DNA of 64,000 nucleotides from Streptomyces deccanensis (GCF_022385335.1 NZ_CP092431.1:5022001-5086000); one strand, 5' to 3'. Positions 1-8,734 are shown, counted from the first letter of the stretch. Numbers and translations are program-made. The notes: generated from the sequence alone by a model not told the origin.

Positions 1-375
1 GACCCCGTTTCCGACCGCTCTCAGGCGCTGGTCCTGTCGGTCACCGGGGTCTACGGCACCGTCCTGAGCCCGGTGACGGCGCGTGATGAACTCCTTCGGG
101 TACTGGATCGCCGCGACAACGGACCGGTCCCTTTGGTCGGACCCCGCACTATCACCCCGCCCGGCTCCCAAGAGCCGCTGCAGTGCCGCGTGACCACTCG
201 GCGGATGCCTGACGTGGACTTCGACACGGTAGAAGCGGCGTGCACGTGGGCTGATGCCTCCACGGTCGCGACGGTGAGCGAGGTACTGCGTCCGACGGTC
301 AAGCCCGAAGATGTGAACCTTGACGCCTTCGCCAGCGAAGTGGACACGATCCGCAACGACGTCCGGGCAGACTGA
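1..375 (+). CDS. C-terminal part of a hypothetical protein (gene starts upstream of the window)
   Basis: The + frame is open from base 1 to the TGA ending at 375, so this is probably the last ~124 codons of a gene that begins outside the window; a GTG at 73 gives a 100-aa internal ORF, but I see no ribosome-binding site before it. The visible protein is soluble, rich in D, V, R and T, and contains no motif, membrane segment or repeat that I recognise. It lies upstream of, and on the opposite strand from, the OLD-family gene, inside the accessory block. I cannot assign a function, and it may itself be a fragment of a degraded gene. Confidence 0.4.
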   Translation, partial: DPVSDRSQALVLSVTGVYGTVLSPVTARDELLRVLDRRDNGPVPLVGPRTITPPGSQEPLQCRVTTRRMPDVDFDTVEAACTWADASTVATVSEVLRPTVKPEDVNLDAFASEVDTIRNDVRAD

Positions 376-732
376 AGTAGACCAGCAGGTTCAGGCGTAC
401 GGCGAGGCACTGCGCCGCATCGCCTGGACGACGTGACGGGCGATCTTCCTGTCACTCGCTCAGCGCCAAGGTGCGGAAATTTCCAGCCTGCGTACACGCC
501 TTCAAGCCGACCGCCCCAGCGGACCGACTGAGTTACAACTTTCTCTACTGGTTCAAGGCGGCTCGCTCCGCTCACCGCGCGCGGCCCGGCCCCCGGCCGG
601 GCCTGCGCTCCTGCCTTCGTCCCGCTCCAGCCCGGCCGGCGCCCGCGCCACGCTCTCAGCAGTCAGCCGCCTGAACCAGAGCGAGGTGGGAGCGTCACAG
701 CTGGAGCAGTTGACCGCCTCAGGGGAGCGGCA
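376..732. other. Intergenic stretch without a convincing gene
   Basis: This stretch lies between the end of the partial gene and the stop codon of the OLD-family gene. It contains only a short GC-rich open frame with proline/arginine-rich, low-complexity translation. I see no RNA gene, clear terminator hairpin or repeat in it. The two flanking genes converge here. Confidence 0.4.
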
Positions 733-2835
733 CTAATCCTCGAAGAAACTCCGGAAGATCAAGTCAAACTCGCACTCGTCAGCAGGAGTATCCTGCGCAA
801 TAGCAGATCTGATTGCGCTACCCGTTCGATACCCATCACAAAAGCTTTGCGCCGCCGTCAACTTATCCCCCGAAATCGATTCGGGGTAATAATCTTCAAT
901 TGCACCCCGCTCAAGCACATAAATCTTCTCGCTGCGCAAAGATGAGATAAGCGCATCCTTCGCATCGGAAATCTTGCCAGAGGGAGGGTATTTGACGAGA
1001 ATCGTTCGCAAGTCGCGAGTTACAGCGCGGGTGAAGAAGTCGTCAACCTTCTTCTGCAGTTCGGGCCACTCGCACTTCCCGTCCATGAATAGGTCGCCAA
1101 ATTCCTTCGCGTCTCTCCAGAGCTCTTTCATGGTAGGAGCATCACGCAGCCTGCGCGCCTGATTGTTGGAAACTTCGTCAGATTCCGAGCCGCTGGCGGA
1201 AATATGCTCCCCGATCAACTGCATGAGATGGCGCTGCTTCTCAAGCGAGTTAGCGCCAGCGCCCAATTTGTTAAATCCCTCTGCGATGGCATCAAGATCC
1301 GCAAGGACGGCCACCGATACACCGAATCGCTCAAAGAAGTCCCGATACCTTGCGATGCTCGCCTTACCGTTAACGCGCGCGATAGCCACAGACTGTTTAT
1401 CGAAATCCCAATCAGGATTCAGCGTTCGCGCGATATGGGGAATGAGAATATGATCACTATCCCCTTCAACGAGAAGCACCTTATCGGAGAAGAAGGCTGC
1501 ATCGTTGTTCTCTTGGCGAATCATCTGAAACTGATCCTTCGCCTTGAGATGGGAAAGGTCTACAGGGAATGCGACTGCAGTCGGCGGAGTTATTGTTCGA
1601 TTCTTCGCAATCTTGACAAAAGTTCCCGTCGCTTGAGGGCTATAGAATGCCGTTGAATGAGTGCTGACGAGAACATGGTTGTCCTGCGCGAAAATCCGTA
1701 GCGCCTCGAAGAGTTGTCGCTGAGCACGCGGGTGCAGGAAGAGTTCAGGCTCCTCGAACAAGAGCAGGTACGGTCTAGGGCGGGCCCCTGTTGAGTCTCC
1801 ACGCACGGTAGTTCGCAACTCTGCGTAAGATCGCAGAATGGCGAACGTAACCGACCTGCGGAGGCCGTCACCTTTACTCTTGAAAGCCCCACGGACTCCG
1901 TCGTCAACTGTGATAGTCGCATTTGACAAAACACTTCGAAGGTCAGGCGGAGGAATCTCAATACTCACCGCCGTATCGGGAAATGCCGCCTGCAAGTTTC
2001 CTTGCACCAAAGACTCAATCTGGCGAACTTCGTCAAGCCGCTCGTCACTGACCTGACCGTCGGGCAAGGTTTCGGCATTGAGGTAACGGCGCAACTGCCC
2101 AAACAGCGTGTCGACGTCGGTCAGTCGAGGCTTGATCTGCTCGAAAAGGATCCCCAGCAGCTTACCGAAAGAGGCGCTCTCGGATGTTTTGAGATCGTCG
2201 GACAATTCTTTCACGGCTGGGATGTAGATTACCTCGGGGAGAAGTGCTTGAATGGATTTGTCCATTCCTGTCACGAGGTCAACATCGCCTCTTTTCCGCT
2301 CGGCAGGCGAGAGATTGGCGGCCAGCTCGGCAATGGCTTCCTTCACTGCCTTCTGTGTCGGATTCGCTGACAATTTATCGCGAAGCTCGGGAAAAGCATA
2401 GATGGCACTCTGCCTCAGCTCGTCTCCGCGCTTGCCCGCCACGAGTTCTTGAGCGGAAGTGGGCCAGTAGCGCATATCTGACGGAACGTCGTCAACCTGC
2501 TTCAGGATGCCCTTTCCGGGAGTGGCGTAGACTCGCGAAAGTGTCAGCTTTCCACCTTCGGCTACCTTTCCAATTCGACTTCGATGTTCCTCTGCAAGTC
2601 TCGCAAGGTCTTCGTCTTTGATCTCTTCGAAAGCGACCTCGATGCGCAGTGGGCTGTGCGCGTCATAGAAATCTGCGTCTTTCAAGGAAGGGCCACCGAA
2701 GAAGATGTCGAGAGCTTGCAGGATAGAGGACTTTCCCGCATTATTCTCACCGATGATGCAGCCAAATTGAGAGACTGGAATCTGAAGATCTCGAAGTCCG
2801 CGATAATTTTGGACATGTACATGCGAGATCCGCAT
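733..2835 (-). CDS. OLD-family ATPase with C-terminal TOPRIM nuclease domain
   Basis: This 700-aa protein has the architecture of overcoming-lysogenization-defect (OLD) endonucleases: an SMC/RecF-like ATPase followed by a TOPRIM domain. Visible ATPase motifs are Walker A GENNAGKS (29-36), a signature-like KGDGLRRS (321-328), Walker B EEPELFLHP (361-369) and the switch STHS (391-394). The TOPRIM acidic motifs are LLVEGDSD (454-461) and LADLDA (511-516). OLD proteins are metal-dependent DNA nucleases, several of which act in phage defence. The gene is visibly AT-richer than the rest of the window, which suggests horizontal transfer. No UvrD/GajB-like helicase lies next to it, so it resembles a stand-alone class 1 OLD rather than Gabija. 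An HNH nuclease gene on the same strand lies 546 bp upstream. Family assignment is firm; the biological role is inferred. Confidence 0.9.
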   Translation of the reverse strand: MRISHVHVQNYRGLRDLQIPVSQFGCIIGENNAGKSSILQALDIFFGGPSLKDADFYDAHSPLRIEVAFEEIKDEDLARLAEEHRSRIGKVAEGGKLTLSRVYATPGKGILKQVDDVPSDMRYWPTSAQELVAGKRGDELRQSAIYAFPELRDKLSANPTQKAVKEAIAELAANLSPAERKRGDVDLVTGMDKSIQALLPEVIYIPAVKELSDDLKTSESASFGKLLGILFEQIKPRLTDVDTLFGQLRRYLNAETLPDGQVSDERLDEVRQIESLVQGNLQAAFPDTAVSIEIPPPDLRSVLSNATITVDDGVRGAFKSKGDGLRRSVTFAILRSYAELRTTVRGDSTGARPRPYLLLFEEPELFLHPRAQRQLFEALRIFAQDNHVLVSTHSTAFYSPQATGTFVKIAKNRTITPPTAVAFPVDLSHLKAKDQFQMIRQENNDAAFFSDKVLLVEGDSDHILIPHIARTLNPDWDFDKQSVAIARVNGKASIARYRDFFERFGVSVAVLADLDAIAEGFNKLGAGANSLEKQRHLMQLIGEHISASGSESDEVSNNQARRLRDAPTMKELWRDAKEFGDLFMDGKCEWPELQKKVDDFFTRAVTRDLRTILVKYPPSGKISDAKDALISSLRSEKIYVLERGAIEDYYPESISGDKLTAAQSFCDGYRTGSAIRSAIAQDTPADECEFDLIFRSFFED

Positions 2836-3381
2836 CGTTGTGCCTCTCGTGGATCATGGGCTCCAGGCCAGACAGCGCCCTGGTTCGTGTGTTGACCAGA
2901 GTAGGTGTACGAGGCTCATGGGAGCGGTGTTTTTTGCGAGTTGGCCGATCCTGCTGGCACTTGCCTTACTCCTGCAGGGCCTTGGTGAGCGCGAGTCCCA
3001 AACCAACCCGCCTGCAACGAGGAAGCCTCCGCGACACGTGTTGCCCGGAGCGCGGTCCGACCCGCCTTGGCCACAGCCAGGCTGTGGCCAAGGCGAGCCC
3101 TCCAGCAGGTCTCGAGTGACTGCAGCTTCCCAAGCTGAGAGGTTTGACAGAGCCGCCTTCGTAGGCCGGCCGTTGGGGCTTGCTCAGGTCGACGGCACCG
3201 ATAGGCGTGGTTGAGGCCGGTAGGGGTGCAGCGAGGCACACGCGCGCGCAGTCGGCTAGGGCACCCGCCGTCGTGGCTGGCTTTCGTCGGCTGAGGCTCA
3301 GTCGGGCCGCATCAAAGGCGCCGCCGTCAGTCGAACGCGGCACTGTAGCCGATCAACATTGGGCCGTCCGAGGCCTGGCCC
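2836..3381. other. 546-bp gap between the OLD and HNH genes
   Basis: No credible gene is visible here; the open frames are GC-driven shadows on both strands. The stretch is much GC-richer than the flanking OLD gene and contains the strong 31-nt palindrome at 3064-3094, several rearranged copies of short motifs and otherwise unassigned DNA. The size of the gap argues against one simple OLD/HNH operon, although both genes point the same way. Confidence 0.4.
3064..3094. repeat. 31-nt palindrome (15-bp perfect arms)
   Basis: The arms GCCTTGGCCACAGCC and GGCTGTGGCCAAGGC are exact reverse complements around a single central A. It could form a hairpin or cruciform, or be a terminator-like or REP-like element. 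There is no T-run on either side, so a standard intrinsic terminator is not obvious. Confidence 0.6.
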
Positions 3382-4374
3382 TCACCGACTGGCTCCCCCC
3401 TGAGTCTTTACTCGCTCTTCTAGGGCGCTCAACCCAACGTATGGCTCGGGTCGATCCAATTCCGACCGCCCGTATTCTTCTCGGGTGAAGTTGTTAACAA
3501 AGATGCCATCTCCTACACGATGAGGCAGAACTCCTTCGTCGAAGCGAAAAAGCGGGTCAAGCTCCAGTCGTACTGAATCGCACACAAAGTTGGCCGCTTT
3601 AGTCAGCTCCCAGGAAAGCTCACAAAGTAGGTCCGTTCGGTACTCAAAATCGCGAAGAGATGCATCGTACTCTGATTGACTCATGGTTCTATGCTTGTAT
3701 TCTCGATACATCTCCCACATCTCCTCCCTGCCTTCGAGGGGTTTCATTGACCGACGAATATGATTCACCGTGTCCCGAAGTGCAGCAGTGTAATTTTTAA
3801 AGGCTCGCCTCAACTCCGGATACTGTATCGGCCAGTTCCGCATCATCGCCCACTCGGCTTGCTCCGCGAGGAGATCAATGTCGCTCTGAGGCAAACGGAC
3901 AACGGGAACGTTCAGCCTCCAAGTAAGGCGTTCCCACTCAGCCAGATTCGCCTTCCTTGTCCACACTTCAACCATTGCGAGGGTGCGAAGCTCAATGTCC
4001 TCAAGACGTTTCTCGGGTCCGCTCTTTAAGACACTCCGAGAGGCTTCATGTTCGGACTTCATCCGCCGAAGAGTCTCCACAGAGAAGCCGGAACCATCCT
4101 TCTTGTCGACAAGACGGTGGTGCGTAGGACACAACAAAATTAGGTTCTCATAGCTGTCGACTTTTTCGACAGGGTATGAAGCGTCATACCTCGGGCCCTC
4201 CGGGCTTCCGGAGATGATGTGAGCTTCTTCCCCTAGAGGAATCCCGGCCGCTTCCAGACTTTGTGACCCCTCATCATGCAGATTGACCGTGAGACGCTGG
4301 AGGCATCCCGAGTAAGCACACAGATCTGCTGACCGAGCCCAAAGGACCTTTCGCGCAGTACTGCCGATCGCCAT
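3382..4374 (-). CDS. HNH endonuclease family protein
   Basis: The 330-aa protein has an N-terminal HNH module: a zinc pair C19 and C24, the catalytic EEAHI (H52), N77 in YENLILLC, and CPTHH (C82, H85, H86). The remaining ~230 residues are charged and mainly helical with tryptophan-rich stretches; I do not recognise a domain there. I chose the ATG at 4374 because it follows an AGGGAG ribosome-binding site and begins just before the HNH fold; the longer open frame up to 4617 adds an arginine/cysteine-rich leader with no homology signal. HNH proteins cleave DNA or RNA and are common in restriction and defence loci. The neighbours are the OLD nuclease and a nucleotidyltransferase pair. The substrate and any partner are unknown. 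Confidence 0.8.
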   Translation of the reverse strand: MAIGSTARKVLWARSADLCAYSGCLQRLTVNLHDEGSQSLEAAGIPLGEEAHIISGSPEGPRYDASYPVEKVDSYENLILLCPTHHRLVDKKDGSGFSVETLRRMKSEHEASRSVLKSGPEKRLEDIELRTLAMVEVWTRKANLAEWERLTWRLNVPVVRLPQSDIDLLAEQAEWAMMRNWPIQYPELRRAFKNYTAALRDTVNHIRRSMKPLEGREEMWEMYREYKHRTMSQSEYDASLRDFEYRTDLLCELSWELTKAANFVCDSVRLELDPLFRFDEGVLPHRVGDGIFVNNFTREEYGRSELDRPEPYVGLSALEERVKTQGGASR

Positions 4375-4543
4375 ATTTCTCCCTGAGTAGCCCTGCCAGG
4401 CCCATAACCGTTGCTTCAAGCTAAGCGCCCGCGATGTTACGCATGCTAGGTCGGTTTGAGTGCAGAGCCATAGGACTCTCGAAACTGATAGCAGGATATT
4501 TGGCCCGACTCGGCGACGGCCTCTGGCGATGTCGAGGGATGCT

Positions 4544-5449
4544 CTATTCCTCAAACAATTGCTCTTGCCCATCACTGACCCGCAAGAAGCGGTACTCAGT
4601 CGATCGAGCGCGGCCAAGCCTGTCCGTCCGTCGAGCTACCTCGACTACGAATGAGACCGTCATACCGAGTTCCAGGTGCATCCCGATAAGGGCTTCAGGA
4701 TCCACCCGCACTTCGTATGCGGAAGATGTTCGCGAAACGCCGGTTTTTATCTTAACGAATCCAGATTCACGGAGCTCAGTGATCCTGCCCGTGATGCCCA
4801 TCTTGGATTTCTGCATCTCAGTGTTTCGAAGACTACGGACGTAATCCTTCCCTCGCCGCGATAGGCGCGATGACCGAACCGTTCCATCCAGACTGAACCA
4901 GCGCATATCCATGGCCAGGTCGAATTTGTCTAGCGCTTCGACAACGCCGTCCAGGCCGGGAACTATCCGCTCCCACCGCCGCACATCCTGCTCTTTCTCC
5001 GCAGCGTCAACGAGCTTGAGAAAATCACGCATTGCAGGGTCAGCGATGGAGGAATCCACAACCGCCATATCCCCATCAGCGTCAACAGCGATTTCTGGAA
5101 CACTGGGTCGCACGTGCAGGACAGTGCTCCCCCGGGAAACACCTGTCAATTCAAGTTCCACGTCTTTACGAGCGGCCGCAGAAACGCCCTCCCTTAGCGG
5201 TTTCAGTAACGCGTCACCGATGCGAAAGTCAAGAGCACCTCGGTCGGCCGCCTCTCCTCGGAGACGCACAACCAGTTCTTCGTGCAGCTGCGCCGCAGGA
5301 TCGTAGTGACGTACTGCCTCAAGCCAGTGCCGGCGCAGCTCCTCTTCGTAGGCGTCTTCGCTCAGATGCTCTGAATCTTGATCAGCAAAGAAGCGCGCGT
5401 TGGCCTCGCGGTTCCGTTCAAGGGCACGTTGCCGCCAGTTGGTGCTCAT
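4544..5449 (-). CDS. Unrecognised 301-aa protein, overlapping partner of the nucleotidyltransferase-like gene
   Basis: I do not recognise the family. The N-terminal ~60 residues are highly charged and helical; the centre (~100-140) looks like beta strands; the last ~90 residues resemble a small beta-barrel. There is no signal peptide or membrane segment, and no R-x(4-6)-H HEPN motif. The start codon overlaps the stop of the upstream gene by an ATGA, so the two are translationally coupled and probably function together. The two-gene arrangement next to nuclease genes is compatible with a toxin-antitoxin or defence pair, but that is inference. The ORF continues to 4544 with its own stop, 170 bp before the HNH start. 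Confidence 0.7.
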   Translation of the reverse strand: MSTNWRQRALERNREANARFFADQDSEHLSEDAYEEELRRHWLEAVRHYDPAAQLHEELVVRLRGEAADRGALDFRIGDALLKPLREGVSAAARKDVELELTGVSRGSTVLHVRPSVPEIAVDADGDMAVVDSSIADPAMRDFLKLVDAAEKEQDVRRWERIVPGLDGVVEALDKFDLAMDMRWFSLDGTVRSSRLSRRGKDYVRSLRNTEMQKSKMGITGRITELRESGFVKIKTGVSRTSSAYEVRVDPEALIGMHLELGMTVSFVVEVARRTDRLGRARSTEYRFLRVSDGQEQLFEE

Positions 5450-6027
5450 AACGTCACCTCCACGTAGCCGCGTCGGGGAGCCGCACTGAGAAGCGTCGGC
5501 TCACTCTTGTCTACCCCATTGGGCCGACAACGCTGCCACCAGTCGTCCCATGCGCCACGCTCCCGAAGGTATGTCTGCTCGGCCGGATCAAGTCGCTCCG
5601 AGCGGAAGACAGAAACGATCGGGCGATATCCGACCCTGAGCGGCGAGACCCCAAGCTCAGCCAGGCGTGCCTTCCGGTTGAACGCCGACGCAAGCCACCG
5701 CGTTCCCTCCAGGCCACGCATGGCAGCTACGGCAGCCTCATCTATCAAAACCGTGAGATCAATGTTCTGGGGGTTCAACTTGGTGCTGACGTAGCTGCCC
5801 CCCAACCAGATTGCATGGATGAGGGAAGTGTTTCCGAGCACCGCTCGATGCCGGTCCTCAAGATCAAAAAAGCGACTGAGATAGGTCTCCAGGCCTTCCC
5901 ATAACAACTGTCGAGTCTCCGAGCCAGCGAAGCGCGGATCATGAATTAGCTCCTGCTCGGCTCGCTCAGGTTCCAATCGGTACCGGCCGGGCGCGAGAAA
6001 GCCGTTATCCCCCCACTCGAGAACCAC
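5446..6027 (-). CDS. Nucleotidyltransferase-like protein (DUF6932-like)
   Basis: This 193-aa protein carries the start of a minimal nucleotidyltransferase fold at about residues 74-97: GGSYVSTKLNPQNIDLTVLI, the G-S-x(n)-D pattern of MNT-type enzymes and of the family I recall as DUF6932. The second acidic residue of the usual D-x-D is replaced by Thr (IDLT), so catalysis may be altered or absent. There is no signal peptide or membrane segment. It is the first gene of a two-gene unit, its TGA overlapping the ATG of the next gene. MNT proteins are often antitoxins (for example with HEPN toxins), but the partner here is not recognisably HEPN. Fold assignment is reasonable; function is unknown. 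Confidence 0.7.
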   Translation of the reverse strand: MVLEWGDNGFLAPGRYRLEPERAEQELIHDPRFAGSETRQLLWEGLETYLSRFFDLEDRHRAVLGNTSLIHAIWLGGSYVSTKLNPQNIDLTVLIDEAAVAAMRGLEGTRWLASAFNRKARLAELGVSPLRVGYRPIVSVFRSERLDPAEQTYLRERGAWDDWWQRCRPNGVDKSEPTLLSAAPRRGYVEVTL

Positions 6028-6480
6028 GTGCCCCCCTTAGCGTCGTTCCCTCCCCACCCATGATCGGTGCACTGATGCCCGTCGACAAGACCGCTGATCG
6101 GTCTGGTTCCCTCGCAGCGGAACCGCAGGCTACCGCCCACACTGACGCCTTGAATGTCTAGCTGCGTGACAACGGCGACAAACGGCAGCGGACAAGCGCA
6201 CAGGCCCACGGGCCGTCGTTACAGAAGAGGGGGCGCTTCCTCAGGATCATGCGCCCGCCCAAGTTGTTCGGGACGAAGAGGTCTCGTGCCACAGTCGTGC
6301 CAGATGCAGGGGTCAGCCACGGTCAACTGCGGGGACGAACGGGAGCGTCCGTGCCCCCTAGCTCAACCCAAGAAGCCGCAGGTCACCGACCAATCGCCCC
6401 CGCCTCTCTCCTAAAGCGGGTGTCGTAGATCATGTACGAGGCCCCTGACGAGTTCAGGTCGCTCGGCGGACAATCAAGTC
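6028..6480. other. Divergent intergenic region before the DUF6578-like gene
   Basis: This 453-bp gap separates the nucleotidyltransferase-like gene (reading left) and the DUF6578-like gene (reading right), so promoters for both must lie here, but I could not pick out convincing -35/-10 boxes. It holds short repeated motifs (for example GTGCCA near 6288-6302) and no open frame I would call a gene. Confidence 0.35.
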
Positions 6481-6900
6481 GTGACGTTGACGATTTGGGT
6501 CGATGACTGGCAGATCCAGTGCTGCGGCACGAGCTTCGCGCCTGGTGACGTTGTCTCCTGGACGCTGCTGGAGGCCGATCCGGAGGACTACGCCGACGTC
6601 GTCGGTAGCGAACGTGCGGATGAGATCGACTTCCGGGAGGAACATCACGGCCAGGAGGAGGGGCATGTACCCACCTCGGTAGAGGTGCTGTCGATCGCTG
6701 AGGTCCACTGCCGCTACGAGATCCCCCCGGGCGCCACGGACAAGGTGAACTACCCCGTTCCGGGCACGACTGCACTGGTTCCGGTCAATAAGGCGGATGG
6801 GTGGGCACAGGCCCGGACGGACGTTCGTTTCGCTGGCTACCTGGTGACCGCCCGACGCGTCACAGACCTGCCGGAAGGCGCGGTTGCTCGCGGTCAATGA
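6481..6900 (+). CDS. DUF6578-like hypothetical protein
   Basis: The 139-aa product begins MTLTIWVDDWQIQCCG, which matches what I remember of the small Streptomyces family DUF6578. It is acidic and soluble with no signal peptide or membrane span. The paired cysteines CC (residues 14-15) and the tryptophan-rich start are its most distinctive elements. Start is GTG at 6481; no strong ribosome-binding site is evident. It lies between the defence-like genes and the tRNA-Ser gene, with base composition like the core genome. Function is unknown. Confidence 0.7.
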   Translation: MTLTIWVDDWQIQCCGTSFAPGDVVSWTLLEADPEDYADVVGSERADEIDFREEHHGQEEGHVPTSVEVLSIAEVHCRYEIPPGATDKVNYPVPGTTALVPVNKADGWAQARTDVRFAGYLVTARRVTDLPEGAVARGQ

Positions 6901-7133
6901 GGAAGCCGGCGGGAGAGGCTACGGGCCCTTGCGCTGTACAGCAGCGCAGTACCGCAACCCCAGCAACCGGCCCCGTCCGCCAACGTTCTTCCATGGCCTC
7001 GGCGCGGCCCGTATGGCCGTCGCTGACCGATCCGGCTGGAGCTACGGATCAGAAGGTGCACGTGCCCCATCCGTGCCCGATCCAGCGGGAAGCCACGGGG
7101 AACCACGGTGCTGAGCGGGGACCGCGCACGACG

Positions 7134-7167
7134 ACGGCCCCTGACCAATTGCCTGGTCAGGGGCCGT
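7134..7167 (-). terminator. Hairpin directly downstream of tRNA-Ser(UGA)
   Basis: A perfect 14-bp stem (ACGGCCCCTGACCA and TGGTCAGGGGCCGT) with a 6-nt loop lies seven bases beyond the tRNA 3' end. On the minus strand there is no clear U-run, but position and stem strength support a terminator for the tRNA transcript. Confidence 0.75.
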
Positions 7168-7173
7168 TTCACC

Positions 7174-7261
7174 TGGCGGTGGGTGTGGGATTTGAACCCA
7201 CGGTGACTCGCGCCACGACGGTTTTCAAGACCGTTCCCTTAGGCCGCTCGGGCAACCCACC
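7174..7261 (-). tRNA. tRNA-Ser (anticodon UGA)
   Basis: Read on the minus strand, the sequence folds as a class II tRNA. The acceptor arm pairs GGTGGGT with ACCCACC, followed by an encoded GCCA. The anticodon stem-loop is ACGGTCTTGAAAACCGT with anticodon TGA, there is a long variable arm, and the T-arm is GTGGGTTCAAATCCCAC. The gene is complete. Its 5' half and upstream DNA are duplicated at 9255-9334, which marks it as an integration target. Confidence 0.95.
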
Positions 7262-7303
7262 TGTGCCTCGCCCACCTGGGGCGGAGCGGGTACAGCGTAC
7301 CGG
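7224..7303. repeat. Attachment-site-like direct repeat, copy 1 (within tRNA-Ser and its upstream DNA)
   Basis: These 80 bases match 9255-9334 with 3 mismatches, and the first 40 are identical. The block begins in the anticodon loop (the anticodon complement TCA is at 7225-7227), covers the whole 5' half of the tRNA and runs ~42 bp upstream of it. The layout is that of an att core left by a tyrosine-recombinase element inserted into the tRNA gene, with the element supplying the present 5' half. Confidence 0.8.
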
Positions 7304-7449
7304 GCGCGGGCGGTGCTCGGGGGCGTGGTCCACGCCGGGTCCACTGGCCCCGGTGCCGGGTGCCTGCCGCCGACCGCCAAACGTCACAGAGGAAGCCCCA
7401 GCAACCGGGCCCCTACTGCCTCACCATGCCGGAGTACGGGGAGGCGTAG

Positions 7450-7698
7450 AAGGCGGCCCGGCTCGCAGTGCTGACGCAGTCCGAGGCTGCCTCGCCGCTG
7501 GCTGACGTGCCGTACTCCATGCGCCACGCGGGCGTCTCCCACTGGCTTGAGTCCGGCGTCTCCCCAGCAGAGGTCGCGCGACGGGCGGGCCACAGCATCG
7601 CTGTCCTGTTCCGCTTCTACGCCAAGGCGATTCACCGCAACCAACAGCGCTCGAACGAGCAGATCGAACGGGCCCTGGAGGCTGCCGACGGCGAATAG
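7450..7698 (+). pseudogene. Tyrosine integrase, C-terminal remnant
   Basis: The frame encodes only the end of a phage/plasmid-type tyrosine recombinase. It has YSMRHAGVSHWL (the second catalytic Arg region), then ARRAGHSIAV (GHS histidine box) and FRFYAK (catalytic Tyr), followed by a basic helical tail. An in-frame TAG at 7447-7449 closes the frame immediately upstream, and no N-terminal or core-binding domain is found in neighbouring frames, so roughly four fifths of the gene is missing. It sits just inside the att-like repeat beside tRNA-Ser, where the integrase of an element inserted there is expected. Family identity is firm; it cannot be active as it stands. Confidence 0.8.
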
Positions 7699-8278
7699 GC
7701 AAGGCCGTCCGTCCAACCGCAGAAGCCATCCTCAACCCACATGCGGAGAGGATGGCTCCTTGCGCTGTTCTGGTGTGGTCGACGCTCCGAACGAGAGAAG
7801 GTCTCTGACCAGCACTTTCCCGAAAAGTCTGCCGGTTCGTGGTGGCGCCCGGCCCTTACCGCAAACAAATCGCGCCCGTGCTCGTCACCAATCCGTCCAA
7901 CACCGTCTAGCCGACCTTCTCAGGCATGTGGCGATACGCGGAGGACTCAACCGGGCACAGCATCTCGACACCGAGCGGTACAACAGCTTCGACTCGATCT
8001 ACATTGCCCGGACGGCAACAGGGACGGGGGAAGGGGGCGGCCAGCGTCGGCGAGCAACTCGGCCGCGTGGCCGTTTCGAAGGGTCGGGTCGATCGGCGCG
8101 AACGACCGGGGCCGTTCGGGAGTACCGCCGCGCCTTTCGCGCGGTGCGGCCGAACGTCGCTGGGTGGCCTTCCGGCCGCAGCGGACTACGGACGTTTCAT
8201 CGATGTGGGTTCGCCTGCCCCACGATGACTCTAGAATCGCGTCCGTCCATGATCATTCTTGCTACAGACGGGATTACG
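7699..8278. other. Interior of the decayed element, no clear gene
   Basis: Open frames cross this stretch on both strands, but none has a convincing start, ribosome-binding site or recognisable motif. It is probably the degraded interior of the integrated element, plus the promoter region of the secreted-protein gene at 8279. Confidence 0.35.
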
Positions 8279-8734
8279 GTGTCGATATTCGCGAAACGGA
8301 CCGCCACGCTTCTGGCCGCGACCGCTATGGCCGTCAGCATCTCCCTCGGTTCCGGCGCGGGCACAGCCGCGGCTGCTCCCACGCTGACCTACGACGTGTA
8401 CTGGTCCCAGACCAACAAATCGGCGATCTACTACCTCTACGCCAACGGTGCCTACGCCGGATTCGTGGAATGGCACGCTGACCCGGTGGGCTCCACTCCT
8501 GGTGACGCGCTGCGGGCGCGTGACAGCGCGGCAGAGGGGTGGGGCGTCGAGGCGACGGTCAGTACGATCACGATCGGCTACTCCCGTACGGCTACCACCC
8601 GGGGAATGCCGTCCCCTTACACGACTCCGTGGAATACCGGCAACCTCGAAGAGGGGACCAAGCTGCGACTCACGGGCTGCCTGGTGAAGGGCTCGGAGGA
8701 GGTCTGCACGGCGGGCCACCACGTCTACGCGTAG
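8279..8734 (+). CDS. Small secreted protein of unknown function
   Basis: Starting from GTG at 8279, the 151-aa product has a Sec-type signal peptide: a short basic N-region (FAKR), a hydrophobic Ala/Val-rich core and a likely cleavage after an Ala run near residue 37. An ATG at 8249 would add ten residues to the N-region, so I prefer the GTG. The mature ~115 residues are rich in Tyr, Thr and Ser with two cysteines near the end (GCLVKGSEEVC), which could form a disulfide. I do not recognise the family. It lies between the two att-like repeats and so appears to be cargo of the decayed element. Confidence 0.6.
   Translation: MSIFAKRTATLLAATAMAVSISLGSGAGTAAAAPTLTYDVYWSQTNKSAIYYLYANGAYAGFVEWHADPVGSTPGDALRARDSAAEGWGVEATVSTITIGYSRTATTRGMPSPYTTPWNTGNLEEGTKLRLTGCLVKGSEEVCTAGHHVYA

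Noticed and set aside
733..4374. Gabija or Septu assignment for the OLD and HNH genes
   Set aside because: Gabija needs a UvrD-like GajB next to the OLD gene, and Septu pairs an ATPase without TOPRIM to an adjacent HNH gene; here there is a TOPRIM domain and a 546-bp gap.
4544..5449. HEPN toxin partner for the nucleotidyltransferase-like gene
   Set aside because: No R-x(4-6)-H motif is present in the 301-aa protein.
5446..6027. CBASS cyclic-nucleotide synthase
   Set aside because: The protein is much shorter than CD-NTases, lacks the second catalytic acid, and no effector, cap or E1/E2 genes are present.
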